From Pseudomonadota bacterium (lineage in GTDB: Bacteria; Pseudomonadota; Gammaproteobacteria; Steroidobacterales; Steroidobacteraceae), in contig JAFEDR010000011.1 in assembly GCA_018241525.1 (NCBI GenBank), forward strand, positions 496,001-560,000: 64,000 bases of DNA, in the 5' to 3' direction. Shown here one piece after another: positions 61,010 through 64,000 of the stretch; the stretch's first letter is position 1; each line of letters begins with the position of its first letter. The translations under genes and the position numbers were made by a program. The notes beneath the pieces were generated by a model, which worked only from the letters and a program-made list of their open reading frames with translations, did not search any database and had not been told where the DNA came from.

Positions 61010-62680
61010 CTAGGGCGTCATCCACTCGCCGTCGGCGATCAGCTTCGTGCCGGAGGACTCCGCAAAACGCACGAGGTACCCGCCCTTCGAGGCGAAGTGC
61101 TGGTTCTCGGCCAGCGAAAGATGCGGGTAGTAGCCGGTCAGCTGGCGGTGCTCGACCGTGGCCTGCAGCTCCTCGATGACATACGGCCCGTAGAAGGTGC
61201 CGGCGACGTCCTTCAGCGCCTCCGAGAGCATGCCGCAGACCAGGTAGGTATCTGCCTGCATCCGCTCGTCGATGACCGGAATCTTGTGGATCCGGAACCA
61301 CCCCATCGCATAGTCCACGCGCACGACGCGCGCCTGCGGCAGGTCGACGGTATAGGCCATCCGCGTTCGGGGCCGCCAGGAGTCCGGCAGCGGTGCCTTT
61401 TCGAGCCCACCGAGCGTACCCGATACATAGATTGCAGCCGGTGACCCCGGAGCAGGCCCGACTGCCGCGAGGTCCCCCGCCCGCAGCCACAGTACGAGCG
61501 CGTCCGCGTCGGCGCCGGCGCGCACGGCCGCCGCGACGTTGCCGCCACTCGCCGGCAGCGGCGTGCTCCGTACCTCGACGCCCCGCGTACCGAGTCGCGC
61601 GGCAAGGGCGCGTGCGGCCGCCTCGCCGCTGTCGCCGGCGCGGTAAATCTGTTGCACGCGCTTCGCGCCGGCCGATGAGCCCGGCGCCCGAATGGCGTCG
61701 GCCACGAGCCCGGACTCGAGCAGGACACCGCGCGAGAGGTAGAGCGAATAGAAGTCGCCGGGCGCATCCACCGGCACCTCGACGTTCGGAAACAGGCAGG
61801 CAAGGTGCTGCTGCTGGCAGAAGTCGTGCACCGGCCGCCACTGGCTGCGACCGAGCCCCGACAGCACCGCGAACACCGGCTGCTTCGCGAAACGCTGGGC
61901 GAGCTGCGCACCCCACGTGGCTGGCGCGCCGGTCAGGTCCCAGACGTGCAGCTTCCACTGCCGGTTCACCATGTACATCGAGCGGCTGTACTGCGTCTTG
62001 CCGGACGCATGCATCTGCGGACTCGGCTTCAGCTGGCGGAGATTGCGCTCGACGAAGAACGCCTCCATGACGTCGAGCATCGCCTTGCGGCGTGCCGGTT
62101 CGACGTCCGGCGTGACGATGGTCGCGAAGTGCAGCGTGTTCTCGACGACGCCCGGCGCATGCGTCGGATCGATGGTTCGCAGGTAAGCCACGAGCGACGC
62201 CAGATCCTCGTCGCCGATCGCGAACCGCGGCATCAGCGGGCCGAGCGCGTGACCGTCCGCGTCGATGCCACCGCGGATCGCGCGGCCGAGCGTTTCGAGC
62301 GTGTACGGCGCGCGATTGCTGCGCATGCCCTCCACGTACGGCAGGTCCGGCTTCGGGTGCCCGGGCGTCACCCCTTCGAACAGGTACCGGCCCGCGACCG
62401 GCGGGATCTGGACGCTCGACGTGCGAGCACCGAGTCCGCCCGTCGTCGGATGGAACGAACCGAGGCCGGAGTGCTGGTGACAGTTGACGCAGGCCGCTTC
62501 CGCGCCCCGGGCACCGGCCGCGCCGCCTTCGCGAAGCGCCTGCAGCGGTTCCCCCGAGGCGAGGATTCCGCGCAAGTAGATCGACTCGCCGATCTCGACC
62601 GGCGTGCGCGCGGGTGCGGCCGCTGCCCAGGCCGCGATGAGCAGCAGCGCGGCGGCCAGTCCCGAACGCAGCGCCTTCAC
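61010..62680 (-). CDS. Cytochrome c / periplasmic-binding-like fusion protein, module copy 2
   Basis: This is a 556-residue exported protein, paralogous along its whole length to the gene at 36556-38205. A signal peptide (LRSGLAAALLLIAAWAAAA) is followed by a cytochrome c domain with CVNCH (residues 64-68) and a likely axial Met in PLMPRFAIGD. The binding-protein-like domain follows: HFATIVTPDVEPARRKAML, VFAVLSGLGRSQWRPVHDFC, ALVLWLRAGDLAAVGPAPG and IYVSGTLGGLEKAPLP. The shared C-terminus reads SKGGYLVRFAESSG. The GTG at 62680 overlaps the stop of the upstream LolA-like gene as GTGA, the same coupling as in copy 1. A redox or sensing role in the envelope is inferred. Confidence 0.83.
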   Translation of the reverse strand: MKALRSGLAAALLLIAAWAAAAPARTPVEIGESIYLRGILASGEPLQALREGGAAGARGAEAACVNCHQHSGLGSFHPTTGGLGARTSSVQIPPVAGRYLFEGVTPGHPKPDLPYVEGMRSNRAPYTLETLGRAIRGGIDADGHALGPLMPRFAIGDEDLASLVAYLRTIDPTHAPGVVENTLHFATIVTPDVEPARRKAMLDVMEAFFVERNLRQLKPSPQMHASGKTQYSRSMYMVNRQWKLHVWDLTGAPATWGAQLAQRFAKQPVFAVLSGLGRSQWRPVHDFCQQQHLACLFPNVEVPVDAPGDFYSLYLSRGVLLESGLVADAIRAPGSSAGAKRVQQIYRAGDSGEAAARALAARLGTRGVEVRSTPLPASGGNVAAAVRAGADADALVLWLRAGDLAAVGPAPGSPAAIYVSGTLGGLEKAPLPDSWRPRTRMAYTVDLPQARVVRVDYAMGWFRIHKIPVIDERMQADTYLVCGMLSEALKDVAGTFYGPYVIEELQATVEHRQLTGYYPHLSLAENQHFASKGGYLVRFAESSGTKLIADGEWMTP

Positions 62681-63591
62681 TTCGGCGTCGCCGGGGACTC
62701 CGGTCGCGGCGGGTGCGCACCGGGTACGCCCGGTGCGGTCGGACGGATCACCACTTCGTGCGACTGCGGGACACCGGGCGGTCGACCGAACGCGGAGTCC
62801 GGAATCTTCGGATTGAGCGCGACCTGGTCGATCACCATGCGATCGCGCTTCGTGCCGCCCTGCGCGCCAATCTCGACCACCGAGGGCAGCGCAAGGCCCT
62901 CGACGACGCGATAGTCGCGGTAGTAGGCGGAGATAATGCCGCGCGGGCCGTCCTCGCCGTAGGTCACGCGGTCGTAGCGCACCTCGAGGAACGTCTTCGC
63001 GTCGACCCACACAGTTTGCGTCTCGCCGCTGCCGAGGCGGACGCCGAGCCGGTAGCAGTCGGCACCTTCGACCGCTTCACGACCGACGAGCTCGAACGAA
63101 CGACCCTTGATCACGAAATCGACGATCGGCCCCTCGAGTCCCGGCGCCTCGCGTGCATAGCGGATCTCGGCGTCCGAGAACTGCTGCAGGTTCGGCCGGC
63201 CGTCCGCGCCGGCGCGCAGGACCCAGCCGCGGCTGCCGTCGAAGACCCTGAGGCTTTTCTGCGCGGGATCCAGGATCTCGAAGCGTTGCTTGTTCGGGCG
63301 CTTCTCGGTGATCTCGAAGCGCGCCGAGTGCTGCGGCAGGCGTTCGCTCTCGAGGCGTCCCTTCCAGAACGTGCCTTCGAGCTTGCGCCAGGCCTCGAGT
63401 CCGCCGTGCGCCTGCATGCTGCGTGCGACGATCTGCTCGGCCGTCAGCGTGCCCGCGGGAGCTCCGGCAGGTGTCGCAGGCGCGGGCTTCGATGTACCTA
63501 CCGCGCTGGCGACGGCGCCGATCGTCAGCATCACGCAGGCTGCCAGCCGGCTGACGCTCGCCGCCGCGCTTCGCCACCCCAACGGATTCAT
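62677..63591 (-). CDS. LolA-like exported protein A, module copy 2
   Basis: This is a 304-residue exported protein, paralogous to the gene at 38202-39074. A signal peptide (VSRLAACVMLTIGAVASAVG) precedes the family start QIVARSMQAHGGLEAWRKLEGTFWKG. FEITEKRPNKQRFEIL, SLRVFDGSRGWVLRAG and RLGSGETQTVWVDAKTFLEVRYD follow. The C-terminus is Pro-rich. The start overlaps the stop of LolA-like B copy 2 (ATGA) and the stop overlaps the cytochrome-fusion start (GTGA), so the three genes form a tight translational unit. Confidence 0.8.
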   Translation of the reverse strand: MNPLGWRSAAASVSRLAACVMLTIGAVASAVGTSKPAPATPAGAPAGTLTAEQIVARSMQAHGGLEAWRKLEGTFWKGRLESERLPQHSARFEITEKRPNKQRFEILDPAQKSLRVFDGSRGWVLRAGADGRPNLQQFSDAEIRYAREAPGLEGPIVDFVIKGRSFELVGREAVEGADCYRLGVRLGSGETQTVWVDAKTFLEVRYDRVTYGEDGPRGIISAYYRDYRVVEGLALPSVVEIGAQGGTKRDRMVIDQVALNPKIPDSAFGRPPGVPQSHEVVIRPTAPGVPGAHPPRPESPATPK

Positions 63592-64000
63592 GCGGCCGGC
63601 TTCGTGAAGAGCTTGTCGTCGAGGGTCGGGTTCACGGTCGCGTTCTCGATGCGCATCTTGTGCGTGTCCGGGTAGCCGTCGACGGCGGTTTCCAGCAGGA
63701 ACGGCAGCATCACGCCCTGCACCTTGCGGAAGTCGCGCTGGATCACGAAAACATCGTGCTTTCTGCCGTCCATGCGTCGCGGCGTGCCCTCGACCTTGAC
63801 GTCGAGGAAGGACTTCGCGTCAATCCAGATGTAGCGGCTCGGACCTTCCTTGGGGACCAGCTTGAGCTTGTAGGCGTCATTGCCGTCAACGGTGTCGGCC
63901 CGCTCGACCGAGACCTTGACGCCCCTCGCGGCGTAATCAAACAGCGGTCCGCCGAGGTTGTCCTGGTGCGCCTCGGTCTCGGTTTCCTCCGCCGTGAACG
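63588..64000 (-). CDS. LolA-like exported protein B, module copy 2 (5' end outside window)
   Basis: The minus-strand frame is open from the window end to a stop at 63588, giving about 137 C-terminal residues. Reading from the window edge it shows AHQDNLGGPLFDYAARGVKV, NDAYKLKLVPKEGPSRYIWI, DAKSFLDVKVEGTPRRMDG and GVMLPFLLETAVDGYPDTHK. These align throughout with LolA-like B copy 1 (39079-39882). The first internal Met (63773) is not the start. The signal peptide and N-terminal third lie beyond 64000. Confidence 0.8.
   Translation of the reverse strand, partial: FTAEETETEAHQDNLGGPLFDYAARGVKVSVERADTVDGNDAYKLKLVPKEGPSRYIWIDAKSFLDVKVEGTPRRMDGRKHDVFVIQRDFRKVQGVMLPFLLETAVDGYPDTHKMRIENATVNPTLDDKLFTKPAA

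Overview
The window is GC-rich chromosomal DNA from a proteobacterium, most likely a high-GC gammaproteobacterium of the Xanthomonadales/Nevskiales/Steroidobacterales type. The evidence is gene content and order: polA facing engB, then cytochrome c4 and dsbA; hemC-hemD-hemX-hemY; dapF-DUF484-xerC-hslV-hslU followed by a DUF971 gene; rimO; ubiK; and a glnK-amtB pair. No plasmid, phage, transposase, rRNA or CRISPR signature was seen. One tRNA gene, tRNA-Arg(CCG), lies on the minus strand at 7921-7997.

Positions 1-35.5 kb are mostly housekeeping. In order they hold the C-terminal part of DNA polymerase I; the GTPase EngB; periplasmic cytochrome c4 and a DsbA-like lipoprotein; a metal-responsive unit (MerR regulator, CopA copper ATPase, outer-membrane protein) behind a clear MerR-type promoter; the tRNA; a c5-type cytochrome; UbiK; glnK-amtB behind a sigma-54 promoter; a FixJ-like regulator; nicotinate phosphoribosyltransferase; the haem-synthesis operon; an Fe-S flavoreductase; RimO; LemA with an M48 protease; and the dapF-xerC-hslVU run.

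Positions 35.7-64 kb are accessory and the most interesting part. From 56.2 kb down to 36.6 kb, eleven genes run head to tail on the minus strand with small gaps or overlaps. They encode a Sco-type copper chaperone, two multicopper-oxidase-like proteins (MCO-C and MCO-B), a 3369-residue secreted protein, two Spy/CpxP-like proteins, a small secreted peptide, a conserved exported protein, two LolA-like proteins, and a protein fusing cytochrome c to a periplasmic-binding-like domain. The copper-ligand motifs of a complete multicopper oxidase are divided between MCO-C and MCO-B. MCO-C has the type-1 site plus two HxH pairs, and MCO-B has the other two HxH pairs. The giant protein joins degenerate copies of the same domains to SdrD-like segments, a right-handed beta-helix and a DUF11 domain.

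The oxidase block is flanked by two copies, in the same order and orientation, of a four-gene module: FKBP isomerase (+), cytochrome-binding-protein fusion (-), LolA-like A (-), LolA-like B (-). The second copy runs off the window end. A NarL-type regulator, a sensor kinase and a CheY-like receiver lie between, with a perfect 13-bp inverted repeat and a CRP-like palindrome in the intergenic regions. My inference is an envelope or extracellular copper-dependent oxidase that passes electrons to c-type cytochromes. Its ingredients (MCO, FKBP isomerase, c-type haem protein) recall the mofABC manganese-oxidation locus of Leptothrix. The substrate cannot be read from sequence.
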